Origin: Rhizobium giardinii bv. giardinii H152
Lineage (GTDB): Bacteria; Pseudomonadota; Alphaproteobacteria; Rhizobiales; Rhizobiaceae
Assembly: GCF_000379605.1 (NCBI RefSeq)
Contig: NZ_KB902702.1
Coordinates: forward strand, 97,887-161,886
Direction of reading: 5' to 3'
DNA: 64,000 nucleotides
Every line of letters begins with the position of its first letter. Position 1 is the stretch's first letter. The notes under the pieces were generated by a model that searched no databases, had not been told where the DNA came from, and saw only the letters and a program-made list of their open reading frames with translations. Both the position numbers and the translations under genes were made by a program. Shown here in pieces: positions 16,705-25,490 of this stretch.

Positions 16705-17124
16705 TCATTCGGCTGCCTTTTCCAAACGGGAATACGTCTCGAGCCGCTCTGCAAGCGTGCCGCTGTGCAGTTCGAAGAGATGGTTGTCGGCGTCGTGGAA
16801 GTAGATCGACCGCCCCTCGCCTTCGACGCGCGGGCGCGGCGGCATCACCTCGAGATTGAGCGAGCGGATGCGCTCGAGATAAATATCGATATCCTCATCC
16901 CTTATCTTGAAGGCGACGTGATCATACGTGCGTTCGCTCAGGCCCTTGCCTTGTATGATCGCGATCCAGAGATCGCCGACGGTGAAGAATTTTTCCGGTG
17001 CTCGCGAGACGTGCTTTTCGCCGCTGTCGTAAACCTGCTTGGCGCCGAAAACCGTTTCGAGAATCTCCGTCATCCGGTCGAGATCGCTGACGATGAAAGT
17101 AATGTGGGAGAGATCCTCGATCAT
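16705..17124 (-). CDS. fosX: FosX-type fosfomycin epoxide hydrolase
   Basis: 139 aa vicinal-oxygen-chelate protein. Counting from the start, all residues known for FosX line up: metal ligands H7, H69 and E118, and the general base E44. FosX adds water to the epoxide of the phosphonate antibiotic fosfomycin, using Mn(II). The Mesorhizobium loti FosX gene lies in a phn operon and its enzyme is a weak, ancestor-like resistance protein, so this is the same arrangement. Its start overlaps the phnI stop by 4 bp, so it is translated with the C-P lyase subunits. A role in phosphonate catabolism rather than clinical-level resistance is likely. Confidence 0.9.
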   Translation of the reverse strand: MIEDLSHITFIVSDLDRMTEILETVFGAKQVYDSGEKHVSRAPEKFFTVGDLWIAIIQGKGLSERTYDHVAFKIRDEDIDIYLERIRSLNLEVMPPRPRVEGEGRSIYFHDADNHLFELHSGTLAERLETYSRLEKAAE

Positions 17125-18230
17125 TCCGCCGCCTCCCGGACATCATTGCCGTCGGACTTTGCGTCATATTCGGCGCGCATGCGGCGAACGAGATCGAGTT
17201 CGGCCTGGAAATCGACGTAGTGCGGCAGCTTCAGGTGCTCGACGAAACCGGTCGCCTGGACGTTGTCGGAGTGCGAAATGACGAATTCCTCGTCCTGCGC
17301 CGGTGCGACGATATCCTCGCCGAACTCTTCTGCCCGAAGCGCCCGATCGACCAGCGACATCGCCATCGCCTTGCGTTCGCTCTGGCCGAAGACGAGACCA
17401 TAGCCGCGGGTGAACTGCGGCGGGTTGTTGGCCGAGCCCTTGAACTGGTTGACCATCTGGCATTCCGTGACCTGGATGCGGCCCAGCGACACCGCAAAGC
17501 CGAGTTCCGGCATGTCGAGTTCGACCTCGACGTCACCGATGCGGACTTCGCCAACGAAGGGATGGGTGCGGGCATAGCCGCGCTGCGTCGAATAGGCGAG
17601 CGCCAGCAGAAACCCCTCGTCGCCGCGCGCCAAGGCCTGAAGGCGCAGGTCGCGGTCCAAGGGAAACTCCAGCGGCTCACGCGTCAGGTCGCCCGGGACA
17701 TGGTCCTCCGGCAACCTCCCGTCGGCTTCGATCAGCCCTTCATCGGCGAGAATATCGGAAACGCGCATCATCGCGCTCTCGTCAGCCTGCTTGCGGACGG
17801 GATCGGCGACCGGCTCGTCCGCAAGCAGCGATGGGTCGAGCAGGCGGTGGGTATAGTCGAAGGTCGCCCCGAGAAGCTGGCCGCCGGGCAGATCCTTGTA
17901 GGTCGCCGAGACGCGGCGCTCGATCTTCATCCTGCCCGTATCGATCGGCACCGACAGGCCGAACCGTGGCAGCGTCGTGCGATAGGCGCGAAGGATGAAG
18001 ATTGCTTCGATCATGTCGCCGCGCGCCTGCCGCACAGCAAGCGCTGCCAGTTCGCGGTCGTAAAGTGAGGCTTCCGCCATGACGCGATCGACGGCGAGGC
18101 CGAGCTGGGCGACGATCTGGTCGATGGAGATCGCGGGCAGCGACCGGTCTCCCCGGCGGCGGTCGGCGAGAAGCCGGTGCGCATTGGCGATGGCGGTTTC
18201 GCCACCCTTGACGGCAACATACATGCTCAA
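17121..18230 (-). CDS. phnI: C-P lyase core subunit PhnI
   Basis: 369 aa, similar in length to E. coli PhnI (354 aa); it opens with MYVAVKGGETAIANAH and contains LPGGQLLGATFDYTHRLLDP, typical of the family. PhnI is the nucleosidase that, with PhnG/H/L, swaps adenine of ATP for phosphonate at C1 of ribose. Its start overlaps phnH (4 bp) and its end overlaps fosX (4 bp). Confidence 0.97.
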   Translation of the reverse strand: MSMYVAVKGGETAIANAHRLLADRRRGDRSLPAISIDQIVAQLGLAVDRVMAEASLYDRELAALAVRQARGDMIEAIFILRAYRTTLPRFGLSVPIDTGRMKIERRVSATYKDLPGGQLLGATFDYTHRLLDPSLLADEPVADPVRKQADESAMMRVSDILADEGLIEADGRLPEDHVPGDLTREPLEFPLDRDLRLQALARGDEGFLLALAYSTQRGYARTHPFVGEVRIGDVEVELDMPELGFAVSLGRIQVTECQMVNQFKGSANNPPQFTRGYGLVFGQSERKAMAMSLVDRALRAEEFGEDIVAPAQDEEFVISHSDNVQATGFVEHLKLPHYVDFQAELDLVRRMRAEYDAKSDGNDVREAAE

Positions 18231-18847
18231 ACCTCCCGATGGCGAAGCTTGGTGGTGCGCGGCAGGCAGAGAACGTCCGTGCCGGCGACCAGGATCAGAT
18301 CGACGCCCCTTGGGAACAGCGCCCGATTTTCCGCCCAGAGCGTGAGGAAAATGTCCGGCAGGCCCATCGGAGAAACGACGGCCTCGCCATTGATGCCGGG
18401 GCCGGTGGCAGTCAACTGGGCGCCGCCTTCGAGCGCTGCGATTTCAAGCACCAGCGTTGCCGAACGATCCGGATATTCCTGCGTTCCGAGCGCGAACTGA
18501 TCGAAGCCCGGAACAATGCCGCCGGCCTCCACGAAGACGAATCGGGCCTCCGGCTTGACGTCTGTCCGCGCGGCCCCGGTATGGAAGGACAGCCAGGCCG
18601 GCACCGATGATTTGGCAAGGGCGGGGCTCAGCCAGACGGGGGTTCCGTCGTCGCACAGCGTCAACGCAATCGCTCCGGCTCCTGGACCGAGCGGCGCCGG
18701 CGGCGCCGCCGCAGCGCCGAGCGGCGTGATCGTGCCCGGACGCGCCATGGTATCCATCAGCGCCCGGAACACGGCCTGCGACTGGAACACGGGATCGGTA
18801 AAGGCACCGGCATAGGCGCTGGCGTGGATCTCGGTTTGAATGCCCAT
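18227..18847 (-). CDS. phnH: C-P lyase core subunit PhnH
   Basis: 206 aa; the SQAVFRALMDTMARPGTI stretch near residue 24 and the closing FPRGVDLILVAGTDVLCLPRTT are PhnH hallmarks. PhnH dimerises within the PhnG2H2I2J2 core and is structurally like PLP transferases but binds no PLP. It overlaps phnG by one base and phnI by 4. Confidence 0.96.
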   Translation of the reverse strand: MGIQTEIHASAYAGAFTDPVFQSQAVFRALMDTMARPGTITPLGAAAAPPAPLGPGAGAIALTLCDDGTPVWLSPALAKSSVPAWLSFHTGAARTDVKPEARFVFVEAGGIVPGFDQFALGTQEYPDRSATLVLEIAALEGGAQLTATGPGINGEAVVSPMGLPDIFLTLWAENRALFPRGVDLILVAGTDVLCLPRTTKLRHREV

Positions 18848-19323
18848 CAGTCGTCTCCCCGCACCATGGTGAAAAAATCAACCCGCGTTGCCGCGGTCTG
18901 TTCGGCACGCTTGCGATCCTCGGCCGCGACGCGGCTTTCCACCGCGTCGACCAGTGCATCGACCGCCTGCCGGTGGTCGGGCCGCTGGCGAAGCGCATCG
19001 AACACCGCCGCCAGACGCGCTCTTTCGCGATCATTGCCAAGCAGCTGGCCATGACCGATCTCGCCAGAGCCCAGCCGCACCGTGGCGCGGCTGACCGTCG
19101 CCTCGCCGAGATTGAAGGCATCACCCCCACCGCCGATTCGACCGCGCACCATCACGAGACCGCTTTCCGGACCGCGCACCGCATGCACCTTCGGTTTGGC
19201 CTTGATCGCCTGCCAACCAGCCTGGAGCTCCTCGGTCGACGCTTTGGCCAGCAATTCCATCGCCCGCTTGCGCCCATTCACCGCCGCGCTGCCATCTTGT
19301 TTGATCGGGTCCATTGCTTCCAT
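18847..19323 (-). CDS. phnG: C-P lyase core subunit PhnG
   Basis: 158 aa; contains RKRAMELLAKAS and the GEATVSRATVRLGSGEIGHGQLLGNDRERARLAAVFDAL region, the conserved PhnG core. First gene of the minus-strand catabolic operon. It is divergent from phnF with 77 bp between starts, which hold a PhnF-type palindrome and a PhoB box. Confidence 0.95.
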   Translation of the reverse strand: MEAMDPIKQDGSAAVNGRKRAMELLAKASTEELQAGWQAIKAKPKVHAVRGPESGLVMVRGRIGGGGDAFNLGEATVSRATVRLGSGEIGHGQLLGNDRERARLAAVFDALRQRPDHRQAVDALVDAVESRVAAEDRKRAEQTAATRVDFFTMVRGDD

Positions 19324-19339
19324 CCGAAATGACTATTAT

Positions 19340-19353
19340 TATAGACAACTATA
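19340..19353. promoter_or_regulatory. Candidate PhnF operator in the phnG-phnF intergenic region
   Basis: TATAG-acaa-CTATA, a perfect 5-bp dyad, 17 bp before the phnG start. GntR/HutC regulators usually sit on short A/T-rich dyads in the divergent promoter; this is the clearest dyad in the gap. Confidence 0.45.
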
Positions 19354-19384
19354 CATCTGATGATTGCTTTTCTAGAACTGCTGC

Positions 19385-19402
19385 ATGACGGGCTTGTGAC
19401 AT
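19385..19402 (-). promoter_or_regulatory. Candidate PhoB box upstream of phnG
   Basis: On the minus strand ATGTCAC-AAGC-CCGTCAT: two 7-mers at 11-bp spacing matching CTGTCAT at 5/7 and 6/7. It ends 61 bp before the phnG ATG and overlaps the phnF start codon, so PhoB binding could also affect phnF expression. Confidence 0.65.
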
Positions 19403-20138
19403 GAATGCGAAAAAGGTGGTCGAACGGCAAACCGGCGTTGCCCTCTGGCGGCAGATTGCCGATCTGATCCGGCTATCGATCAGCAATGGCGATTACGACC
19501 AGACCGGCATGATACCGCCGGAAATCGTCCTGGCAAGCCAGTTCGGCGTCAACCGCCACACGGTGCGCAGCGCCCTTGCCGCCCTTGCCGAGGAAGGCTT
19601 GGTGCAGGCGATCCAGGGGAGAGGCACGCTGATACAGCGGAAGGAACGGCTGAGCTTTCCGATTTCGAGGCGCACGCGCTTCGCGGAGGGGCTTGGCGAC
19701 CAGGCACGCGAGACGGAAGCGAAACTGCTTGCCCAAGCCGCCCTTCCGGCTGCCGTCGAGGTTGCCGCCGGGTTGGGGATCGCTCCCGGAACGAACTGCA
19801 TCATGCTGGACCTGATTCGCAGCGCCGACGGCCGGCCGGTATCCTGTTCCACCAATTTCTTTCCTGCAGATCGCTTTCCGCACATGGCAGAGCAAGTCGA
19901 AAGGCTGGGCTCGATCACCAAGGCCTTTGCCGCCGAAGGCCTGCCGGACTACGTGCGCGTCTCGACGGAGCTTGTCGCCCGCCACGCCGATGCCGACGAG
20001 CTGGCCCTGCTTCGCCTTTCACCCGGCGCCATCGTCATCGAGGCGACCGCCATCAATGCCGATCCGGACGGCGTGCCGGTGCAGTTTGCCCGCACCCGCT
20101 TCGCCGCCGACCGCGTCAAGCTGAAGATCGAAACGTGA
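19401..20138 (+). CDS. phnF: GntR/HutC-family regulator PhnF
   Basis: 245 aa: N-terminal winged helix (about residues 8-75; LWRQIADLIRLSI, FGVNRHTVRSALAALAEEGLVQAIQGRGT) and a UTRA ligand-binding domain (about 95-240). PhnF normally represses phn genes and responds to a pathway metabolite. It is divergent from phnG across 77 bp. Confidence 0.92.
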   Translation: MNAKKVVERQTGVALWRQIADLIRLSISNGDYDQTGMIPPEIVLASQFGVNRHTVRSALAALAEEGLVQAIQGRGTLIQRKERLSFPISRRTRFAEGLGDQARETEAKLLAQAALPAAVEVAAGLGIAPGTNCIMLDLIRSADGRPVSCSTNFFPADRFPHMAEQVERLGSITKAFAAEGLPDYVRVSTELVARHADADELALLRLSPGAIVIEATAINADPDGVPVQFARTRFAADRVKLKIET

Positions 20139-20145
20139 GGCCACG

Positions 20146-20176
20146 AAAAAGGGCGCAATGCCGTAGCACGCGCCCT
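20146..20176 (-). terminator. Rho-independent terminator of the FAH-family gene
   Basis: Read on the minus strand: GGGCGC, a 13-nt loop, GCGCCC, then TTTTT. It begins ~20 bp after the stop of the hydrolase gene at 20197 and lies between two converging genes, so it may also stop phnF transcripts. Confidence 0.65.
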
Positions 20177-20196
20177 GTTCACATGTGATCGCGCTC

Positions 20197-21036
20197 TCAG
20201 ACGTCGGCGATGAAGGTCTGCTTCTGCGTACCCAGGCCCTCGATGCCGAGCTCGACGACGTCGCCGGCCTTGAGGTATTGCGGTGGCTTGAAGCCCATGC
20301 CGACGCCGGGGGGCGTACCGGTCGAGATGATATCGCCGGGATGCAGCGTCATGAACTGACTGAGATAGCTGACGACATTGGCGACCCCATAGACCATGGT
20401 CTTCGTGGAGCCGTCCTGCTTGGTAACGCCGTTGACGGTCAGCCACATCTTCAGCTTCTGCGGATCGGCAACCTCGTCGCGCGTCACCAGCCACGGGCCG
20501 GTCGGGCCGAACGTGTCGCAGGACTTGCCCTTGGTCCACTGTCCGGAGCGCTTGGTCTGGAAATCGCGCTCGGAGACGTCATTGATGACGCAGTAGCCGG
20601 CCACATGCTCCAGCGCATCCGCCTCGGAGACGTACTTGGCTTTTTTGCCGATTACCACTCCGAGCTCGACCTCCCAGTCGGTGGCTTCCGAGCCGCGTGG
20701 GATGATGACGTCGTCGTTCGGACCGACGATGGCCGATGTCGCTTTCATGAAGATCACCGGTTCCGGCGGCACCGTGGCGCCGGTCTCTGCGGCGTGATCG
20801 GCATAGTTCAGTCCGATGCAGATGAACTTGCCGGTTCCGGCAACGCAGGCGCCGAGGCGCGGGCTGCCACCGACGATCGGCAGGCTATCGATATCGAGCC
20901 CCTTGGCCCAGGCCATATCGCTGATGGCGTCGCCGCCGACATCGGCGATGACGCCGCTCAGATCCCTGATCTGGCCATCCTTGTCGAGAACGCCCGGCTT
21001 TTCCGACCCCAGGGGCCCATAGCGCAAAAGTTTCAT
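20197..21036 (-). CDS. Fumarylacetoacetate hydrolase-family protein
   Basis: 279 aa. FAH-fold protein with IGLNYADHAAETG, the metal site segment DWEVELGVVIGK and the typical LHPGDIISTGTPPGVG. Members hydrolyse acylpyruvates or decarboxylate/lyase 2-oxo acids; close relatives are often called ureidoglycolate lyase or 2,4-diketo-3-deoxy-L-fuconate hydrolase. GAAGAGG precedes the ATG. The substrate cannot be read from sequence; neighbours (aldolase upstream) do not settle it. Confidence 0.85.
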   Translation of the reverse strand: MKLLRYGPLGSEKPGVLDKDGQIRDLSGVIADVGGDAISDMAWAKGLDIDSLPIVGGSPRLGACVAGTGKFICIGLNYADHAAETGATVPPEPVIFMKATSAIVGPNDDVIIPRGSEATDWEVELGVVIGKKAKYVSEADALEHVAGYCVINDVSERDFQTKRSGQWTKGKSCDTFGPTGPWLVTRDEVADPQKLKMWLTVNGVTKQDGSTKTMVYGVANVVSYLSQFMTLHPGDIISTGTPPGVGMGFKPPQYLKAGDVVELGIEGLGTQKQTFIADV

Positions 21037-21190
21037 GTTACCTCTTCCCTTGGAACGCTCGTGCCGCCTGACAAATCAAAGGCGGACAGCGTTGTAAAGC
21101 GCTTTTGCCGGTTCGAGGGGTCGGCGGGTAGCCAAATCTTGCTGGCGATCGGGACGCCCTCGCCCCGACGCGGCCCGCCGAAGGAGATTG

Positions 21191-21210
21191 TGGCGGGATT
21201 TCTCCCGCCA
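21191..21210 (-). terminator. Hairpin after the aldolase gene
   Basis: TGGCGGG...CCCGCCA with a 6-nt loop, 11 bp after the aldolase stop. No T-run follows on the minus strand, so termination would be weak. Confidence 0.35.
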
Positions 21211-21220
21211 AATTGTGCTC

Positions 21221-22267
21221 TCAGGCCGCCTTGGAATAGGCCTTTGCCATGTCCGGCAGGCGCTTGACGCGAATTTTCGACGCCTGACCGGCGGCGTTGA
21301 AGGCGATGAAGCGCTCCTTGCAGACCTCGACCATGCGGGCGGTCGCGGGTTTCAGATAATTGCGCGGATCGAAATTATCGGGGTGCTGCAGGTGATGCTT
21401 GCGGATCTCGCCGGTAAAGGCAAGGCGAAGATCGGTGTCGATATTGACCTTGCGGACGCCGAGCGGAATAGCCTTCTGGATCTCGGCCACCGGCACGCCC
21501 CAGGTCTGCTTCATCTTGCCGCCGAATTCGTTGAACAGGTCCTGCAGGTCCTGCGGCACCGTCGACGAGCCATGCATGACCATGTGGGTGTTCGGCAGCC
21601 GCTTGTTGATCTTGGCGATCGTCTCGATCGACAGGATGTCGCCGTCCGGCGCGCGGGTGAACTTGTAGGCGCCGTGGCTGGTGCCGATCGCGACGGCCAG
21701 CGCGTCGACGCCGGTCTTCTCGACGAAATCGAATGCCTGCTCCGGATCGGTCAGTAGTTCCTCGCGCGACAGTTTGCCTTCAAAGCCATGGCCGTCTTCC
21801 TTTTCCCCGGCACCGGTCTCGAGATTGCCGAGACAGCCAAGCTCGCCTTCGACCGAGACGCCGGCCGCATGGGCGATCTTCACCACTTCCGCCGTGACGC
21901 CGACATTGTAATCATAGCTGGCGATCGTCTTGCCGTCGGCCAGCAGCGAACCGTCCATCATCACGGAGGTGAAGCCGTTGGTGATTGCCGAAATGCAGGT
22001 CGAGGGCTGGTCGCCGTGGTCGAGATGCAGGCAAACCGGAATATGCGGATATTCCTCCACAGCACCAAGGATCAGGTGGCGCAGGAAAGCATCGCCTGCA
22101 TAGGCGCGGGCGCCGCGGCTGGCCTGCAGGATGACGGGCGAATCCGTGGCATCGGCGGCGCGCATCACCGCCTGAATATATTCCAGATTGTTCACATTGA
22201 AGGCGGGCAGGGCGTAGTTGTTTTCAGCGGCGTGGTCCAGCAACTGCCGCAAGGTGATCAATGCCAT
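21221..22267 (-). CDS. fba: Class II fructose-1,6-bisphosphate aldolase
   Basis: 348 aa zinc aldolase of the CbbA/Fba type. The HLDHGD motif (H81, D83, H84) holds a catalytic aspartate and a zinc ligand; further zinc histidines occur in [11 protein letters not shown] and MVMHGSST. It interconverts fructose-1,6-bisphosphate with DHAP and glyceraldehyde-3-phosphate in glycolysis/gluconeogenesis. GGGAGA is 8 bp upstream of the ATG. A long 641-bp region without genes lies upstream. Confidence 0.94.
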   Translation of the reverse strand: MALITLRQLLDHAAENNYALPAFNVNNLEYIQAVMRAADATDSPVILQASRGARAYAGDAFLRHLILGAVEEYPHIPVCLHLDHGDQPSTCISAITNGFTSVMMDGSLLADGKTIASYDYNVGVTAEVVKIAHAAGVSVEGELGCLGNLETGAGEKEDGHGFEGKLSREELLTDPEQAFDFVEKTGVDALAVAIGTSHGAYKFTRAPDGDILSIETIAKINKRLPNTHMVMHGSSTVPQDLQDLFNEFGGKMKQTWGVPVAEIQKAIPLGVRKVNIDTDLRLAFTGEIRKHHLQHPDNFDPRNYLKPATARMVEVCKERFIAFNAAGQASKIRVKRLPDMAKAYSKAA

Positions 22268-22908
22268 TCAAAAGTCTCCCGTTGTCCTGTCGCCGCCGAT
22301 CCAGGGGCGTCGACTTTATTCTCCACTTGAGCAAAAGCGCCCGCCACAAACGCCGACTGGTATCGCGACCAGGCCTCCTGGCAACTGTGGGGCAGGATTT
22401 TCCTGCACCATAATTGATGATCATGGTTTGGCAACCACTGCCGAAACGGAAAATTCCATCACTCTTGCGACGGAAACGTTGCAGATACGGCTCTCTGGCC
22501 AAACTTTCCGCATTTTTTTGTCCTCCCCGAAGAATCAATCTGAGGTTGTGTTCGGGCAAGGCCTGGCCGGACCTCCGCGCCTGCAACCTCAGAGGGAAGG
22601 CGACCTGCCGATAACGGTGATCGACACTTTCGTTTCGAGAGGCGGTCACCGGACGAATGCATATTACGTAAACTGCCGAAAATGATCCCGATAATTTCGC
22701 GGCGGCCGATTCTGGTGGTCGGTGCGGCGATTTCGACAGGCGCAAATCCAACGCTAAATGCCGCAATTGAAATGCAACCGCGGCGCTATAGATACATATC
22801 CGTCAGCTTCATCGTGGCGTTTGAACGACGGCCGATGGCCTTGCCTTTGCGAAAAAATTGGCATTCTCTCGCCGCTTCAAAACCTGAAAAGAGGGGAAGG
22901 AAAACAAA
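22268..22908. other. 641-bp intergenic region between fba and the peptide transporter
   Basis: Divergent promoter region for the aldolase (minus) and the Opp-type operon (plus). It has a lower GC share than the genes. I see a small hairpin GCAGGA-ttt-TCCTGC at 22392-22406 and GAGGGGAAGG as ribosome-binding site just before 22909. Short frames in it have no codon bias or family signature; I see no RNA gene. Confidence 0.5.
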
Positions 22909-24507
22909 ATGACATTGGCGAACATCAAGCTCAGCACAGCGATCCTGCTCGGATCGTTTCTCATCGGCGCAAGCCCCGTACTCGCCGAAACCGTCTTGCA
23001 TCGCGGCAATGCTGGCGAACCGCAGACGCTCGATCAGGCCCACACCTCGATCAATATCGAAGAGTTCATCCTCAAGGATCTCTATGAAGGCCTGACCATC
23101 TATGACGCGGCCGGCAAGGTCGTTCCGGGTGCGGCCGAAACCTGGGACCTCTCCGACGACGGCCTGGTCTACACCTTCAAGCTGCGCGCCGACGCCAAAT
23201 GGTCGGACGGCTCTCCGGTCACCGCCACCGACTTCGTCTTTTCGCTTCAGCGCATCGAGGATCCGAAGACAGCTGCCGGCTACGCCAACATCCTTTTCCC
23301 GATCAAGAACGCCGAAAAGGTCAACAAGGGTGAAGTTCCCGTCGATCAGCTCGGCGTCAAGGCCGTCGACGACAAGACGCTTGAAATCACCCTTGAGCGC
23401 CCGACTCCGTTCTTCCTGGAACTGCTGGCGCATCAGACCGCGCTGCCCGTCTCCAAGGCAAGCGTCGAAAAGAACGGTGCCGATTTCGTCAAGCCGGGCG
23501 TCATGGTCTCGAACGGCGCCTACAAGCTTGTCGCCCATACGCCGAACGACAGCCTGACCGCCGAAAAGAACCCGGAATACTGGGACGCTGCGAACGTCAA
23601 GATCGACAAGGTGATCTTCTACCCGATCGACGACCAGGCCGCCTCCGTTCGCCGCTTCGAGGCCAAGGAAATGGACCTTGCCTACAACTTCTCGGCCGAC
23701 CAGCTGGACCGGCTGCGCAAGTCCTATGGCGAGCAGGTCCATGTTTCCCCGACGCTCGCGACCTACTACTACGCCTTCGACACCCGCCAGGAACCCTATA
23801 GCGACGTGCGCGTGCGCCGGGCGCTGTCGATGTCGGTCGATCGCGACTTCCTCGCCAAGGAAATCTACTCGGGCTCGCAGCTGCCGTCCTACTCCATGGT
23901 GCCTCCGGGCATGGCGAGCTACGGCGATCCGGCAAAGGCCGACTTCTCCGAGATGTCGCAGCTCGATCGCGAGGATGAAGCGGTCAAGCTGATGAAGGAA
24001 GCCGGCTACGGCGAAGGCGGCAAGCCGCTCAACATCGAGATCCGTTACAACACCAACCCGAATCATGAGCGTGTTGCCACCGCCGTCGCCGACATGTGGA
24101 AGAACACGTTCGGCGCCAAGGTGTCGCTGGTCAATCTCGACGTCTCCTCGCACTACGCCTACCTTCAGGAAGGCGGCAAGTTCAACGTTGCCCGCGCCGG
24201 CTGGGTAGCCGACTATGCCGACGCCGAAAACTTCCTGGCGCTCAGCCTCTCCTCGAACAAGACCTTCAACTACGGCCACTTCGAGAATGCCGAGTTCGAC
24301 GCCCTGATGAAGAAGTCCTACGAGGAGGTCGATCCGACGGCCCGCTCGAAGATCCTGCATGAAGCCGAGGCGCTTCTGATGAAGGAACAGCCGATCGCGC
24401 CGTTCCTGACCCAGGCCGACCTCTGGCTGGTGTCCGACAAGGTGAAGGGTTGGCAGGATAACGCCGTCAACGCGCATCTCAGCCGCTTCCTGAGCGTTTC
24501 CGAATAA
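22909..24507 (+). CDS. oppA: Oligopeptide ABC transporter substrate-binding protein (OppA/MppA type)
   Basis: 532 aa periplasmic SBP family 5 protein. Signal peptide of about 25 residues ending SPVLAE; mature protein has the family signature LVYTFKLRADAKWSDGSPVTATDFVFSLQR. Such proteins deliver peptides (MppA: murein tripeptide) to an Opp permease. First gene of a plus-strand operon; a 14-bp stem-loop follows its stop. Substrate not certain. Confidence 0.9.
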   Translation: MTLANIKLSTAILLGSFLIGASPVLAETVLHRGNAGEPQTLDQAHTSINIEEFILKDLYEGLTIYDAAGKVVPGAAETWDLSDDGLVYTFKLRADAKWSDGSPVTATDFVFSLQRIEDPKTAAGYANILFPIKNAEKVNKGEVPVDQLGVKAVDDKTLEITLERPTPFFLELLAHQTALPVSKASVEKNGADFVKPGVMVSNGAYKLVAHTPNDSLTAEKNPEYWDAANVKIDKVIFYPIDDQAASVRRFEAKEMDLAYNFSADQLDRLRKSYGEQVHVSPTLATYYYAFDTRQEPYSDVRVRRALSMSVDRDFLAKEIYSGSQLPSYSMVPPGMASYGDPAKADFSEMSQLDREDEAVKLMKEAGYGEGGKPLNIEIRYNTNPNHERVATAVADMWKNTFGAKVSLVNLDVSSHYAYLQEGGKFNVARAGWVADYADAENFLALSLSSNKTFNYGHFENAEFDALMKKSYEEVDPTARSKILHEAEALLMKEQPIAPFLTQADLWLVSDKVKGWQDNAVNAHLSRFLSVSE

Positions 24508-24515
24508 CGGATTTT

Positions 24516-24548
24516 TGACGCGCGGCGGCTTGGCGCCGCCGCGCGTCA
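24516..24548 (+). other. GC-rich stem-loop between oppA and oppB
   Basis: Perfect 14-bp arms TGACGCGCGGCGGC and GCCGCCGCGCGTCA with a 5-nt loop, 8 bp after the oppA stop. No T-run downstream, so it is more likely an mRNA-stabilising or partial-stop element that keeps the binding protein in excess. Confidence 0.7.
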
Positions 24549-24566
24549 CGGTCAGAGAGCAAAACC

Positions 24567-25490
24567 ATGATCTCCTTTGTCCTGCGCCGCCTCGCGAGCG
24601 CCGTGCCGACCCTGTTCATCGTCGTCACGATTTCCTTCTTCCTGATGCGGTTCGCCCCCGGCGGCCCCTTCAATCTCGAACGTCCGCTGCCGCCCCAGAC
24701 CATGGCGAACCTGATGGCGACCTATCATCTCGATCAGCCACTCTGGAACCAGTACCTCACCTACATCAGCAACGCCGTCACCGGCGATTTCGGGCCGAGC
24801 TACATCTACAAGGACAACACCGTGGCGGAACTGATCGGCAAGGGCCTGCCCTATTCGATCCAACTCGGTTCCTACGCCCTGCTGCTGGCACTGATCGGCG
24901 GCGTACTTGCCGGCACCCTTGCCGCGCTCCGGCAGAACAGTGTCCTCGATTTCCTCATCATGTCGGTCTCGACCGTCGGCGTCACAGTTCCCAATTTCGT
25001 GGTCGGTCCGGTGCTGACGCTGGTCTTTGCCGTCGTGCTTGCCTGGCTGCCGGCCGGAAGCTGGGGTGACGGTTCGCTGCGCTTCCTGATCCTGCCGATG
25101 GTAGCACTCGCGCTGCCGCAATTGGCGGTCTTTGCCAGGCTGACGCGCGGCTCGATGATCGAGGCGCTGCACACCGACCATATCCGCACGGCCCGCGCCT
25201 ACGGCCTGCCGCCGCGCGTCGTCGTCGTCACGCACGCGATGCGCGCCGCCATGCTGCCGGTCGTTTCCTATCTCGCGCCCGCCGCCGCCGCCCTGCTCAC
25301 CGGCTCGGCCGTCGTCGAAACGATCTTCACCATTCCGGGTGTCGGTCGCTATTTTGTGCTCGGAGCGATCAATCGCGACTACACGCTGGTGATGGGAACC
25401 GTCGTGCTGATCGCCATCTTCGTCATCGTCTTCAATCTTGTGGTCGATATTCTCTACGGCCTTCTCGATCCGAGGGTTCGCCATGACTGA
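24567..25490 (+). CDS. oppB: Oligopeptide ABC transporter permease (OppB type)
   Basis: 307 aa, six predicted membrane helices; the EAA loop reads HIRTARAYGLPPRVVVVTHAMRAAMLPV and the C-terminus GLLDPRVRHD is typical for DppB/OppB. It overlaps oppC by 8 bp. Forms the channel with OppC. Confidence 0.93.
   Translation: MISFVLRRLASAVPTLFIVVTISFFLMRFAPGGPFNLERPLPPQTMANLMATYHLDQPLWNQYLTYISNAVTGDFGPSYIYKDNTVAELIGKGLPYSIQLGSYALLLALIGGVLAGTLAALRQNSVLDFLIMSVSTVGVTVPNFVVGPVLTLVFAVVLAWLPAGSWGDGSLRFLILPMVALALPQLAVFARLTRGSMIEALHTDHIRTARAYGLPPRVVVVTHAMRAAMLPVVSYLAPAAAALLTGSAVVETIFTIPGVGRYFVLGAINRDYTLVMGTVVLIAIFVIVFNLVVDILYGLLDPRVRHD

Noticed and set aside
16705..17124. fosX as an acquired resistance gene
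   Set aside because: It is overlapped with phnI, has the same composition as its neighbours and no mobile element nearby; it is a native operon member.
22786..24549. 587-codon minus-strand open frame over oppA
   Set aside because: Antisense to oppA, which has a signal peptide and family motifs.
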